Shown here: piece by piece, positions 56,396 to 64,000 of the stretch
Layout of the letters: the number at the start of each line of letters is the position of its first letter
Position numbering within the stretch: the first letter of the stretch is position 1
DNA from: Dermatophilus congolensis
Lineage (GTDB): Bacteria > Actinomycetota > Actinomycetes > Actinomycetales > Dermatophilaceae
Direction of reading: 5' to 3'
NCBI RefSeq assembly: GCF_900447215.1
Contig: NZ_UFYA01000001.1
Location: 868,001 to 932,000 of the forward strand
DNA length: 64,000 nucleotides
The notes under the pieces: generated by a model
What the model saw: the letters and a program-made list of their open reading frames with translations, nothing else
Databases searched by the model: none
Told to the model about the DNA's origin: nothing
Translations under genes and position numbers: made by a program

Positions 56396-56824
56396 GGGGA
56401 TCCCTTTCTCTAGCATCGCCTGCCGACAAGGTGAGATCTCGCAGGGGGCGTGTGAACGGTGTCGGAGGGTGAGAGCAAGGTGGGTCTCACCTTGGGCTGG
56501 CTGGTTCCCGCTCATTTCGAGGCTCTGGATTGGGTGTGCACGTGAGCCCGATGAGAGTTGCGGGATGGGGCTGTTGTTCGAATTCTAGGCGGCGATGGGG
56601 GGTTTCCTCAAACAGATGTTCGGATTCTGTGTTGCGCAGCCCAGAAGGAGGAGGCTATTTGCAGGGTCACGTTGGTCAAGTTGAATTAGTTAAATCGAAT
56701 ATGTGTGCGAAATATCCTTGCTTTTTCTATCGAACTTTTGTTCGATAGAACATGTATTCGAATCATTGGCTCGCGTGCAGCAGGTACAGGTTTGATGTCT
56801 GGGTATGAAAAGAGGGAGTTCGTC
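56396..56824. other. Divergent lexA/LysM regulatory region
   Basis: A 429-base gene-free stretch with the SOS box at 56727-56748 and a second, degenerate LexA-like half at about 56748-56762 (GAACATGTATTC). The remainder near lexA (56400-56700) holds no convincing ORF; what the long lexA leader does is unknown. Confidence 0.5.
56727..56748. promoter_or_regulatory. LexA (SOS) box between lexA and the LysM gene
   Basis: CTATCGAAC-TTTT-GTTCGATAG is a perfect 22-nt palindrome containing the consensus CGAAC-N4-GTTCG. It lies 77 bases before the LysM ATG and 332 bases before the lexA ATG. Confidence 0.92.
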
Positions 56825-57262
56825 ATGACTGGTCGCAATATGTTGCATGCGGTATCACCTGGCGGGGATCAAGCTGACCTGCGGGGGCATGGTGAAGCCA
56901 GCGGTAGGGCCACAGTTGTAGGTGAGGGGTTGGCGACGGTCATTTCTTTCCCAGAATCGAGGCGGGGAGAAGTAAGCCCGGTGTGGTCGATATCTACAGG
57001 CCGTTTAATGGTGGCTTTGGGGGTGGTGTTTGTGGTGTCGCTTGTCGTCTTTATGGTGTGCGCCGGCCCTGATCAGGTGGGGATTGTGATGGATCGCATG
57101 GTGACCGTTACGGAGAACCAGTCGACGCTGGCAGATATTGCCCGGGAGCATCTGCCGCAGCTTCCCTCTGGTGATGCGGTGATGATCCTGCAGCAGATCA
57201 ATGATTTGGCTGATGTGCATGTGAGTGTGGGGCAGCGTTTGTGGATTCCGCGCATGCTGTGA
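56825..57262 (+). CDS. LysM membrane protein, SOS-induced division-inhibitor candidate (YneA/DivS-like)
   Basis: A 145-aa protein with one membrane helix (about 61-79) and a C-terminal LysM domain (about 91-143: MVTVTENQSTLADIAREHLP...VGQRLWIPRML) that should bind peptidoglycan outside. Genes of this kind divergent from lexA (yneA in Bacillus, divS in Corynebacterium, chiZ in mycobacteria) encode inhibitors of cell division during SOS. The ATG at 56825 has AGAGGGAG 7 nt upstream. The perfect SOS box 77 bases upstream supports LexA control. Function is inferred from family, topology and position. Confidence 0.85.
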   Translation: MTGRNMLHAVSPGGDQADLRGHGEASGRATVVGEGLATVISFPESRRGEVSPVWSISTGRLMVALGVVFVVSLVVFMVCAGPDQVGIVMDRMVTVTENQSTLADIAREHLPQLPSGDAVMILQQINDLADVHVSVGQRLWIPRML

Positions 57263-57623
57263 GATTCATTGGGGAACTAGCTTCGACACGCCGGTGGGGG
57301 AGTTGGGGTGCTGGGTTGAGGGGCGCGTGAGTGGGGGTGGCCTGTGTGTTTGCGAGCCTGGGGTAGGGAAAGTGACGTATCAAACGGTCTTCCAGCTTTT
57401 GTTTGGAGAAGCGGCACCCATAGGATCACTACATCTAGTGACGCCAGATGAAGCATTGTCCATATCTTGTGGATGGGTAAAAGGTTTTATATCGCTATTA
57501 TTTCAGTGGGCCTTTGTCTACTGAAAGAACGTGAACCTGCGTTCCTAGACGTGCGGGGATCCACGCGATGTGGCCGTTCCTCACGGCAGCAACGACACTC
57601 AACACGCAAGGAAGGAAAGCGAC
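57263..57623. other. Leader and promoter region of nrdRJ
   Basis: A 361-base region without genes. It contains the tandem NrdR boxes (57426-57473) and, downstream, the AT-rich promoter-like stretch TTTTATATCGCTATTAT (about 57486-57501). Ribosome-binding site of nrdR at 57611-57619. Confidence 0.6.
57426..57473. promoter_or_regulatory. Tandem NrdR boxes upstream of nrdRJ
   Basis: Box 1 TCACTACATCTAGTGA (57426-57441) and box 2 GTCCATATCTTGTGGA (57458-57473) match the NrdR operator form (ACAcTAtATcTaGTGT-like). Their starts are 32 bp apart, three helical turns, the usual arrangement for cooperative NrdR binding. Confidence 0.82.
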
Positions 57624-58118
57624 GTGCACTGCCCATTTTGTCGTCACGACGACAGTCGAGTCATCGACAGTCGCGCGATTGACGACGGATCGGGCATCCG
57701 GCGCAGAAGAGAGTGCCCTTCCTGCGGCAGACGTTTCACAACCCTGGAAACCTCCGCACTAGCAGTACGGAAACGTTCCGGTGCAAGTGAGCCCTTCAGC
57801 CGCGGAAAAATTGTCACTGGGGTGCGCAAAGCATGCCAAGGTAGACCCGTCTCGGACGACGACCTGGCATTACTTGCCCAACACGTAGAAGAAAACATCA
57901 GGATGCGCGGCGCCGCTGAGGTCGACGCGCACGCCATCGGACTGGCAATCCTTGAACCACTACAAGCCCTCGACGTTGTCGCCTACCTAAGGTTCGCCAG
58001 CGTCTATCAAGATTTCGAGCGTCTCGAAGATTTCGAGGCTGCGATCGCCCGTCTGCGCCAACCTCAGGACGAGAACGGCGTCATTACCGACGACGGAGAC
58101 CCACCCGGCAGCGGGTAA
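57624..58118 (+). CDS. nrdR: Ribonucleotide-reductase repressor NrdR
   Basis: ATP/dATP-sensing repressor of ribonucleotide reductase genes. Of 164 aa: an N-terminal zinc ribbon ([16 protein letters not shown]...[16 protein letters not shown], with paired CxxC motifs) followed by an ATP-cone (about residues 48-138). The acidic C-tail is longer than in many NrdRs. GTG at 57624 with AAGGAAAG upstream; the frame is open above it but the zinc ribbon normally begins at residue 1-2. Autoregulated by the boxes at 57426-57473 and followed by nrdJ. Confidence 0.95.
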   Translation: MHCPFCRHDDSRVIDSRAIDDGSGIRRRRECPSCGRRFTTLETSALAVRKRSGASEPFSRGKIVTGVRKACQGRPVSDDDLALLAQHVEENIRMRGAAEVDAHAIGLAILEPLQALDVVAYLRFASVYQDFERLEDFEAAIARLRQPQDENGVITDDGDPPGSG

Positions 58119-58320
58119 GCATCACCACGCTTTCATAGCGCGTTTTTCACATTTCTCACCATCAGCGGGCCAACAACTGGTGCCGCTATCACCCATGCCC
58201 GCATTCAGCGGGCGTCCGAGGCCCTACGCCACTGTGCCTGCGTCGTCGACATAGTCAAGCGTTCGGGGCGAGCAAACAGTAAAGCGGCTTCGCAAGAGCC
58301 GAGTCTGGGAGGAACGACGT

Positions 58321-61164
58321 ATGAGCGAAACCACCGACACAATGGCTGAATCAGACAACGCAGGCAGGCAAGGAATCACCGTCGCGCGTATCTTCACCAC
58401 CCCCGGCGTGCACCCCTACGAAGAGGTGACATGGGAAAAACGCGACGTTGTCCAAACAAACTGGAAAACCGGCGAAACAATCTTCGAACAACACGGAGTT
58501 GAATTCCCCGACTTCTGGTCAATGAACGCCAGCACCATCGTCACCACAAAATACTTCCGCGGCGCAGTAGGAACACCAACACGTGAATCCTCACTCAAAA
58601 CACTGATTGACCGAGTCGTCATGACATACGTCACCGCAGGAAAAAAGCACGGCTACTTCGCCACGGATGAAGACGCCACAATCTTCGAACACGAACTCAC
58701 CTACGCCCTGGTGCACCAAATCTTCAGCTTCAACTCACCAGTCTGGTTCAACGTCGGCACCGCCAGCCCCCAGCAGGTCAGCGCATGCTTCATCCTCTCC
58801 GTTGAAGACTCCATGGAATCAATCCTGAACTGGTATCGCGAAGAAGGATTCATTTTCAAAGGCGGCTCCGGCGCAGGACTGAACCTGTCCCGCATCCGCT
58901 CCAGCAAAGAACTTCTCTCCTCTGGAGGCACCGCATCAGGGCCAGTGAGCTTCATGCGTGGCGCCGACGCCTCGGCAGGAACTATCAAATCTGGCGGCGC
59001 TACCCGACGCGCAGCAAAAATGGTGGTCCTAGATGTCGACCACCCCGACATTGAAGAATTCATCCTCACCAAGGCACGCGAAGAAGATAAAGTCCGCGCC
59101 CTGCGCGACGCCGGATTCGACATGGATCTGGGCGGCAAAGACATCGTGTCCGTGCAGTACCAGAACGCCAATAACTCAGTACGCGTCGACGATGCCTTCA
59201 TGGAAGCAGTCAAAAACCGCACCACCTACGGCCTCAAAGCCCGCATGAGCGGTGAAGTCATCGAAGAAGTTGACGCCAAATCCCTGTTCGACACCATCGC
59301 AAAAGCTGCCTGGGAATGCGCCGACCCCGGACTGCAATACGACACCACCATCAACCACTGGCACACCACCCCCGAATCTGGCCGCATCACTGCCTCAAAC
59401 CCCTGCTCGGAGTACATGTCGCTAGACAACAGCTCCTGCAACCTGGCCTCACTGAACCTGCTGAAATTCCTCCGCGAGGACAACACCTTCGATGTAGAGA
59501 AATTCACTCACATCGTCGAACTCGTATTCACCGCGATGGACATCTCCATCTGCTTCGCAGACTTTCCCACCTTGGCTATCGCTGAAACCACACGCGACTT
59601 CCGTCAACTAGGCATCGGATACGCCAACCTCGGCGCACTCCTGATGGCCACCGGCCACGGATACGACTCCGATGGCGGAAGGGCACTCGCCGCTGCCATC
59701 ACATCCCTGATGACGGGAACTGCTTACCGCCGCTCCGCCGAGCTAGCTGGCATCGTCGGTCCGTACAATGGCTACGCCCGCAACGCTGAGTCTCACCAAC
59801 GCGTCATGCAGATGCACCGAGACGCCAGTTTCACTCTGCGCACCTTCGAGCCGATGGCACAAAGCATCCATACCGCCGCGAATCAAGCATGGGAGGACGT
59901 AGTGCGTATCGGCGGCGAATATGGTTACCGCAACGCACAAGCCTCAGTGCTGGCTCCCACCGGCACAATCGGTTTCATGATGGATTGCGACACCACCGGC
60001 ATCGAACCAGACTTCTCACTGGTCAAATTCAAAAAACTTGTCGGTGGCGGATCAATGCAGATCGTCAACCACACTGTTCCCCGCGCCCTGCGCAGCCTGG
60101 GATACCAAGACGAGCAAGTAGAAGCCATCGTTGAATACATCGCCGAACACGGGCACGTGATCGACGCCCCCGGACTGAAACGAGAACACTACGAAGTGTT
60201 CGATTGCGCCATGGGGGCACGGGCAATCGCACCCATGGGCCACGTGCGCATGATGGCCGCGACGCAGCCTTTCCTGTCCGGAGCGATCAGCAAAACCGTG
60301 AACCTGCCCGAAAGTGCAACGATCCAAGACATCGCTGATGTGTACATGGCTGGCTGGGAACTTGGCCTCAAAGCCCTGGCTGTCTACCGCGATAACTGCA
60401 AAGTTGGCCAGCCACTGTCTGATGGTGGAGCGAAAAAAACCTCCACCACCACCGACCCTCAACCGCCTGCTGAACAGTCCGCGCCAGAAAAGATCGTGGA
60501 GTACCGGGCCAAACGCACCCGCCTGCCCAGGCGACGTCCCTCAACGACAACATCATTCGCGGTAGGGGGAGCCGAGGGATACCTGACAGCCTCTGCCTAC
60601 GCAGACGGGCGGCCAGGAGAGGTGTTCCTCAAATTCGGTAAGCAAGGATCAACCTTGGCCGGAGTGATGGATGCTTTCTCAATCGCAGTCTCGATTGGGC
60701 TGCAGTACGGCGTTCCGTTGGAAACATTCGTGGAAAAGTTCTCCAACCTGCGCTTTGAACCAGCAGGCATGACAGACGACCCCGATATTCGCATGGCCCA
60801 ATCGATCATGGACTATGTCGCGCGGCGCCTGGCACTGGACTACCTGGACTTCGACACTCGCTCGGCATACGGCATCTACTCCGCCGAAGAACGTGCCCGC
60901 CACCTAGAAACAGGCTCATACCTTGCCGAAAACAGCGACGAAGCCCAAGAAAGCGAACTCGAAAACTATTCACAGACACCGGTCTGGGGAGCTAAAGAAC
61001 AACACCGCAACACCGCGCCGGTGCGCTCCTCAGCAGACCTAATGGAGTTACTTCAAGGCAAAATCGCTGACGCGCCCATGTGCATGACCTGCGGCACCAA
61101 GATGCGCCCAGCGGGCAGCTGCTACGCCTGCGAAGGATGCGGATCCACCAGCGGTTGCAGCTAA
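58321..61164 (+). CDS. nrdJ: Vitamin B12-dependent class II ribonucleotide reductase
   Basis: Makes dNTP precursors using adenosylcobalamin as radical source; works with or without oxygen. The 947-aa protein has the active-site cysteines SACFILSVEDSM (C near 156) and SNPCSEYMSLDNSSCNL (near 360), plus a C-terminal cysteine cluster CMTCGTKMRPAGSCYACEGCG (about 921-941) that carries the redox-active thiols. ATG with GGAGG 8 nt upstream. The 202-base leader has a GCCACTGT element reminiscent of B12 riboswitches but no full aptamer. Cotranscribed with nrdR. No class I reductase genes are in the window. Confidence 0.95.
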   Translation: MSETTDTMAESDNAGRQGITVARIFTTPGVHPYEEVTWEKRDVVQTNWKTGETIFEQHGVEFPDFWSMNASTIVTTKYFRGAVGTPTRESSLKTLIDRVVMTYVTAGKKHGYFATDEDATIFEHELTYALVHQIFSFNSPVWFNVGTASPQQVSACFILSVEDSMESILNWYREEGFIFKGGSGAGLNLSRIRSSKELLSSGGTASGPVSFMRGADASAGTIKSGGATRRAAKMVVLDVDHPDIEEFILTKAREEDKVRALRDAGFDMDLGGKDIVSVQYQNANNSVRVDDAFMEAVKNRTTYGLKARMSGEVIEEVDAKSLFDTIAKAAWECADPGLQYDTTINHWHTTPESGRITASNPCSEYMSLDNSSCNLASLNLLKFLREDNTFDVEKFTHIVELVFTAMDISICFADFPTLAIAETTRDFRQLGIGYANLGALLMATGHGYDSDGGRALAAAITSLMTGTAYRRSAELAGIVGPYNGYARNAESHQRVMQMHRDASFTLRTFEPMAQSIHTAANQAWEDVVRIGGEYGYRNAQASVLAPTGTIGFMMDCDTTGIEPDFSLVKFKKLVGGGSMQIVNHTVPRALRSLGYQDEQVEAIVEYIAEHGHVIDAPGLKREHYEVFDCAMGARAIAPMGHVRMMAATQPFLSGAISKTVNLPESATIQDIADVYMAGWELGLKALAVYRDNCKVGQPLSDGGAKKTSTTTDPQPPAEQSAPEKIVEYRAKRTRLPRRRPSTTTSFAVGGAEGYLTASAYADGRPGEVFLKFGKQGSTLAGVMDAFSIAVSIGLQYGVPLETFVEKFSNLRFEPAGMTDDPDIRMAQSIMDYVARRLALDYLDFDTRSAYGIYSAEERARHLETGSYLAENSDEAQESELENYSQTPVWGAKEQHRNTAPVRSSADLMELLQGKIADAPMCMTCGTKMRPAGSCYACEGCGSTSGCS

Positions 61165-61171
61165 CAGACGA

Positions 61172-61207
61172 CTAAGGGGGGCACCCGATATCGGGTGCCC
61201 CCCTTAG
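61172..61207. terminator. 36-nt perfect palindrome after nrdJ
   Basis: CTAAGGGGGGCACCCGAT (61172-61189) is exactly mirrored by ATCGGGTGCCCCCCTTAG (61190-61207). Between convergent nrdJ and the sugar transferase gene, it should terminate both. Confidence 0.85.
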
Positions 61208-61228
61208 ATGTGCATCTACACAGGCTGG

Positions 61229-62755
61229 TTAGTACGCCCCAGAGCTGGCAAACACTGCCTTGAAAGTACGAACCAGAATTTTCAAGTCCACAATCGGGGA
61301 CCAGTTGTCCACGTACTTCAAATCCAGACGAATCGACTGCTCCCAATCAAGGTCGCTGCGGCCACTGACTTGCCACAACCCCGTCATACCGGGCTTGACG
61401 TGTAGACGACGCATCGCATCGGGCTCATACTGCTCAACTTCGGCCTGGCTTTGCGGGCGTGGCCCCACCAACGACATCGTCCCGAACAACACATTGAACA
61501 ACTGCGGCAACTCATCCACCGAGTACTTACGAATGAAGCTACCGATACCCGGAATAATCCGCGGATCCTTCTTCATCTTGAACTGGACTTCGTTGCCCTC
61601 GTTGTACTTCAACAAATCAGCAAGACGTTTTTCCGCATCAGGGACCATCGAACGGAACTTGTAAATCGTGAACAGCTCACCACGCTGCCCCACACGCTGC
61701 TGACGGAAAATCACCGGCCCCTCCGGTGAAATCACCTTAATCGCGACAGCAACACCTATAAGCAACGGAGAGAAAATAACAATCAACGCCGCCGCGATAG
61801 AGCGGTCCATGATGCTCTTCAAAATCTCTGACTGCCGTGTCGCCGCGGGACGCTCAATATGCAGCAGCGACATGTCCGAAGACTGGCGGATCGACAAACG
61901 CGGTCCGGCTACATCAAGAAGCCCGGTAGAAACCACCAGCTCCACATTGCGCTCCTCCAACGCCCAGGTCAGACGGCGCAAAGACTTACCCGCCAACTCC
62001 GGATGCGACGTCACCGCCACAACCTCGGCATCAAACAAATCCACAGCTGAAGTGGCCTCCGACGGGTTACCGAAAACCGGAACCCCCTCAATCGCGGAGG
62101 TGGCATTCCACGACGAATCCATCCCAGAAGTGCACACCGCAACCACATCGAAACCCTGGTCGGGAGAGCGCTTAATCTGCCGAATCAACTCGGCTGCAGC
62201 ATCAGCACGACCAACAACCACAGTCCGCTGCATCAAACGACCATTGCGGCGGTTCTTGTGCAACCACCAACGCATAATCCGGCGGTTAACTAACGCCAGT
62301 ACAAACAACGACACCAATAGCGTGATGATGTACGCCCGAGACCACTGCCCCTTAGTGAACATTCCTGCCACAGCCAGCAAACCCAGCATGCCAACCACCG
62401 CACGCCCCACCGTCCGATACTCCTCATCGGGCACGCCCAGATAACGGCGCTCATAAGCGTGGCACAAAGCAAGAATCCCCACCCACACCAACGGGATAGG
62501 GGCACTAGCCAGAATGTACCCACCGGCGATCTCATCCCGAGTAGGCCCAATTTTCAGTGCCAAAAAAAGACCCAGCACTGCCGAAATCACATCCAGCACA
62601 ACAATCCGATGCAGGTACATGCGTGACCACGCGCCACGCGCAGCGCCGCGGACAGCGTCACCAGCAGATAACGAATCATTGCCCTGCTCATGCCCCAGAA
62701 CTTCCACATCAGTGCGGTGTTGCACAGGCACAGACTCACGTTCGTGAATCGACAA
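61229..62755 (-). CDS. Polyprenyl-phosphate sugar (exopolysaccharide) phosphotransferase
   Basis: Initiating glycosyltransferase of surface polysaccharide synthesis (WcaJ/WbaP type), moving a sugar-1-phosphate to undecaprenyl phosphate. About 508 aa: four N-terminal membrane helices (45-160), a CoA-binding-like domain (190-320; TVVVGRADAAAELIRQIKR split), a further hydrophobic helix (about 335), then the catalytic domain with IFRQQRVGQRGELFTIYKFRSM, KYSVDELPQLFNVLFGTMSLVGPRPQ and GMTGLWQVSGRS. TTG at 62755 is chosen because GGGGAGG lies 6 nt upstream. Divergent from a glycosyltransferase 580 bases away. Confidence 0.9.
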   Translation of the reverse strand: MSIHERESVPVQHRTDVEVLGHEQGNDSLSAGDAVRGAARGAWSRMYLHRIVVLDVISAVLGLFLALKIGPTRDEIAGGYILASAPIPLVWVGILALCHAYERRYLGVPDEEYRTVGRAVVGMLGLLAVAGMFTKGQWSRAYIITLLVSLFVLALVNRRIMRWWLHKNRRNGRLMQRTVVVGRADAAAELIRQIKRSPDQGFDVVAVCTSGMDSSWNATSAIEGVPVFGNPSEATSAVDLFDAEVVAVTSHPELAGKSLRRLTWALEERNVELVVSTGLLDVAGPRLSIRQSSDMSLLHIERPAATRQSEILKSIMDRSIAAALIVIFSPLLIGVAVAIKVISPEGPVIFRQQRVGQRGELFTIYKFRSMVPDAEKRLADLLKYNEGNEVQFKMKKDPRIIPGIGSFIRKYSVDELPQLFNVLFGTMSLVGPRPQSQAEVEQYEPDAMRRLHVKPGMTGLWQVSGRSDLDWEQSIRLDLKYVDNWSPIVDLKILVRTFKAVFASSGAY

Positions 62756-63337
62756 AATAAACCTCCCCAAAATGTCGCCGCTGCAGCGGCCCCCCGCTGC
62801 CTAGCCGGCTCCGCTCCATCGCGCTCACGACCAAAACCACGCCCCCACGGCGTGGATCCCCTCTTCAACACGAGAACGTGTCCCCACGCTGGGCCACGGA
62901 TAGCGCTCGTGCCGAGGCTCGGGCGGGAACGCCCTCTCAATCGATGAAGCACCGGCGCCCCCCTTCACGTAGGGGACGCAAGAGGCGACCAATCACACTC
63001 GAGAACGACATACCTAAAAAGGAGTGTGAGACGGGCGCCCGACCTGGACAACTGCCCACGAAGTCTAGCGGCACCCCCACACCGGTACGACTCGCGTGGT
63101 GAACACAAAACAACCCACACACCGGCCCACAACCGAACTCCACACGGCATGCGCACAGCCCGCCTTACCCCACAGCAATCAGCTCGGTAAGGTCGTCAAG
63201 AATCACAACGAGAATCTCGAGCACAACAAGTCCGCACACCCCACCACGGTCACGTGGCCGCCGCAACGGCCACCAACGCACCGGGGTGAGCCGCCGATCA
63301 AGCGAGGACGTGTTCGCCGGATCAGGGGAGAAGACAC
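62756..63337. other. Long divergent intergenic region of the polysaccharide locus
   Basis: A 582-base region without a convincing gene between the divergent sugar transferase and family-2 glycosyltransferase. Short ORFs present are arginine/proline-rich shadows. An AAGGAG at 63018-63023 is followed only 2 nt later by GTG, too close to initiate. Nothing else recognised. Confidence 0.5.
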
Positions 63338-64000
63338 ATGAGCACGAAGAATGACTTCGAGGTCGTCCTCGTCACCTACAAAAGCAGGGAACACGTAGAA
63401 GAGCTCGTCGCCGGATGGCCAGAAGAACTACCCATCGTCATCGTCGACAACGGACAAGGCATTGACGGCCTAGACCAATGGGCTCGAAAACACCCCAACG
63501 TGCGCTACCTCGACGGCGGCAACGTCGGCTTCGCCCGCGCCGCAAACAAAGGCGCATTCACCAGCACCGCCCCCTTCGTCGTCTTCGTCAACCCCGACTC
63601 GCGACCAACCATGAGCGACATGCAAGCCCTCGTCGATGGCCTAGCCGTTGACGTGCTCGCCGCCTCCCACGCCGCAACCATGGTCTCTACCGACGGAGTC
63701 GAAATAGGCGTCGGGGGATGGGAACCCACCGTCCCACGCACCATCGTTTACGCCGCCGGACTTCACAAACGCTTCCCCAAAGCCGGGGTCTACGCCAAAC
63801 CCGAAATGGGCGAAAACGTCTCCGTCGAATGGACAACCGGCGCCTGCATGGCAGTACGCACCGAACAATTCCGCCGCCTAGAAGGATTCGACGAATCCTT
63901 CTACGTCTACTCCGAAGACATGTCCTTCGGCCGCCGCGCCCGTGAAGCAGGCCTAGCCGAAGTTCTCCGCTCAGACGTCATCGTCCCCCACGGCGCAGGC
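63338..64000 (+). CDS. Family 2 glycosyltransferase, 5' part (runs off the window)
   Basis: Transfers sugars in cell-surface polysaccharide synthesis, of the rhamnosyltransferase-like GT-A type. The visible about 221 residues hold VVLVTYKSREHVEELV (nucleotide-binding strand), IVIVDNGQGI, GNVGFARAANKGA, the metal-binding VFVNPDSRP and WTTGACMAVRTEQFRRLEGFDESFYVYSEDMSFGRRARE (catalytic and acceptor region). ATG at 63338 is preceded by GGGGAGAAG. Strongly C-ending codon use. Partner of the divergent priming sugar transferase. Confidence 0.88.
   Translation, partial: MSTKNDFEVVLVTYKSREHVEELVAGWPEELPIVIVDNGQGIDGLDQWARKHPNVRYLDGGNVGFARAANKGAFTSTAPFVVFVNPDSRPTMSDMQALVDGLAVDVLAASHAATMVSTDGVEIGVGGWEPTVPRTIVYAAGLHKRFPKAGVYAKPEMGENVSVEWTTGACMAVRTEQFRRLEGFDESFYVYSEDMSFGRRAREAGLAEVLRSDVIVPHGAG

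Noticed and set aside
58150-58320. GCCACTGT and a GAGTCTGGGAGG element before nrdJ, resembling parts of a B12 riboswitch
   Set aside because: The GGAA-CCGGTG core and P1 are absent, the last element is just the Shine-Dalgarno, and repression of a B12-dependent enzyme by B12 would make no sense.

Overview
This 64-kb window is chromosomal DNA from a high-GC Gram-positive bacterium (Actinomycetota). The protein families and gene neighbourhoods (ftsK-rimO-pgsA-cinA-clgR, DUF3046-recA-recX-miaB-miaA-dapF-hflX, lexA-LysM-nrdR-nrdJ) fit the Micrococcales. A Dermatophilus/Intrasporangiaceae-like organism is a guess from content, not shown by the sequence. I saw no rRNA, tRNA, CRISPR array, prophage or intact insertion sequence.

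Layout. 0-4 kb: 3' part of ornithine aminotransferase, a ThrE-like exporter and a YfcC-type transporter. 4-5.9 kb: an AT-richer patch with a small membrane protein and a CPBP membrane protease, then about 470 gene-free bases. 5.8-13.3 kb: a cobalamin riboswitch in front of a FhuF-like iron-sulfur protein, an orphan and partly degenerate ABC ATPase, an amino-acid permease, a DUF2252 protein, a coiled-coil protein and a frameshifted ABC-F gene. 13.6-25.8 kb: dapB, folA-thyA, then dapA-rnj, ftsK, a serine-hydrolase-like lipoprotein, rimO-pgsA-cinA and clgR. 25.8-34.8 kb: arfB, nei-lhr and a persulfide/sulfide detoxification operon behind a 28-bp perfect palindromic operator. 34.9-45.4 kb: DUF3046, recA-recX (SOS box), miaB, miaA, dapF, a methyltransferase, hflX and a DinG-type helicase. 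45.4-55.6 kb: holA, rpsT, leuS, degV, comEA/comEC (both with frame problems) and a LysR regulator. 55.7-61.2 kb: lexA divergent from an SOS-type LysM protein, then nrdR-nrdJ behind tandem NrdR boxes. 61.2-64 kb: the start of a surface-polysaccharide locus.

How parts work together. dapA, dapB and dapF supply diaminopimelate/lysine; folA and thyA form a thymidylate pair. recA, recX, lexA and the LysM protein form the SOS circuit, with two good LexA boxes. The only ribonucleotide reductase here is the B12-dependent NrdJ, so a cobalamin riboswitch about 50 kb away controlling a FhuF-like reductase candidate is physiologically suggestive.

Recurrent features: at least seven genes have a TAnnnT -10 hexamer 6-8 nt before the start codon and no Shine-Dalgarno, which indicates leaderless mRNAs. 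Gene ends are marked by long near-perfect hairpins. Two genes (ABC-F, comEC) are each broken by one base in a G run, and the comEA 5' region also changes frame. That could be sequence error or real decay. The best candidates for new biology are the riboswitch-controlled FhuF-like protein and the persulfide operon whose repressor is not next to it.
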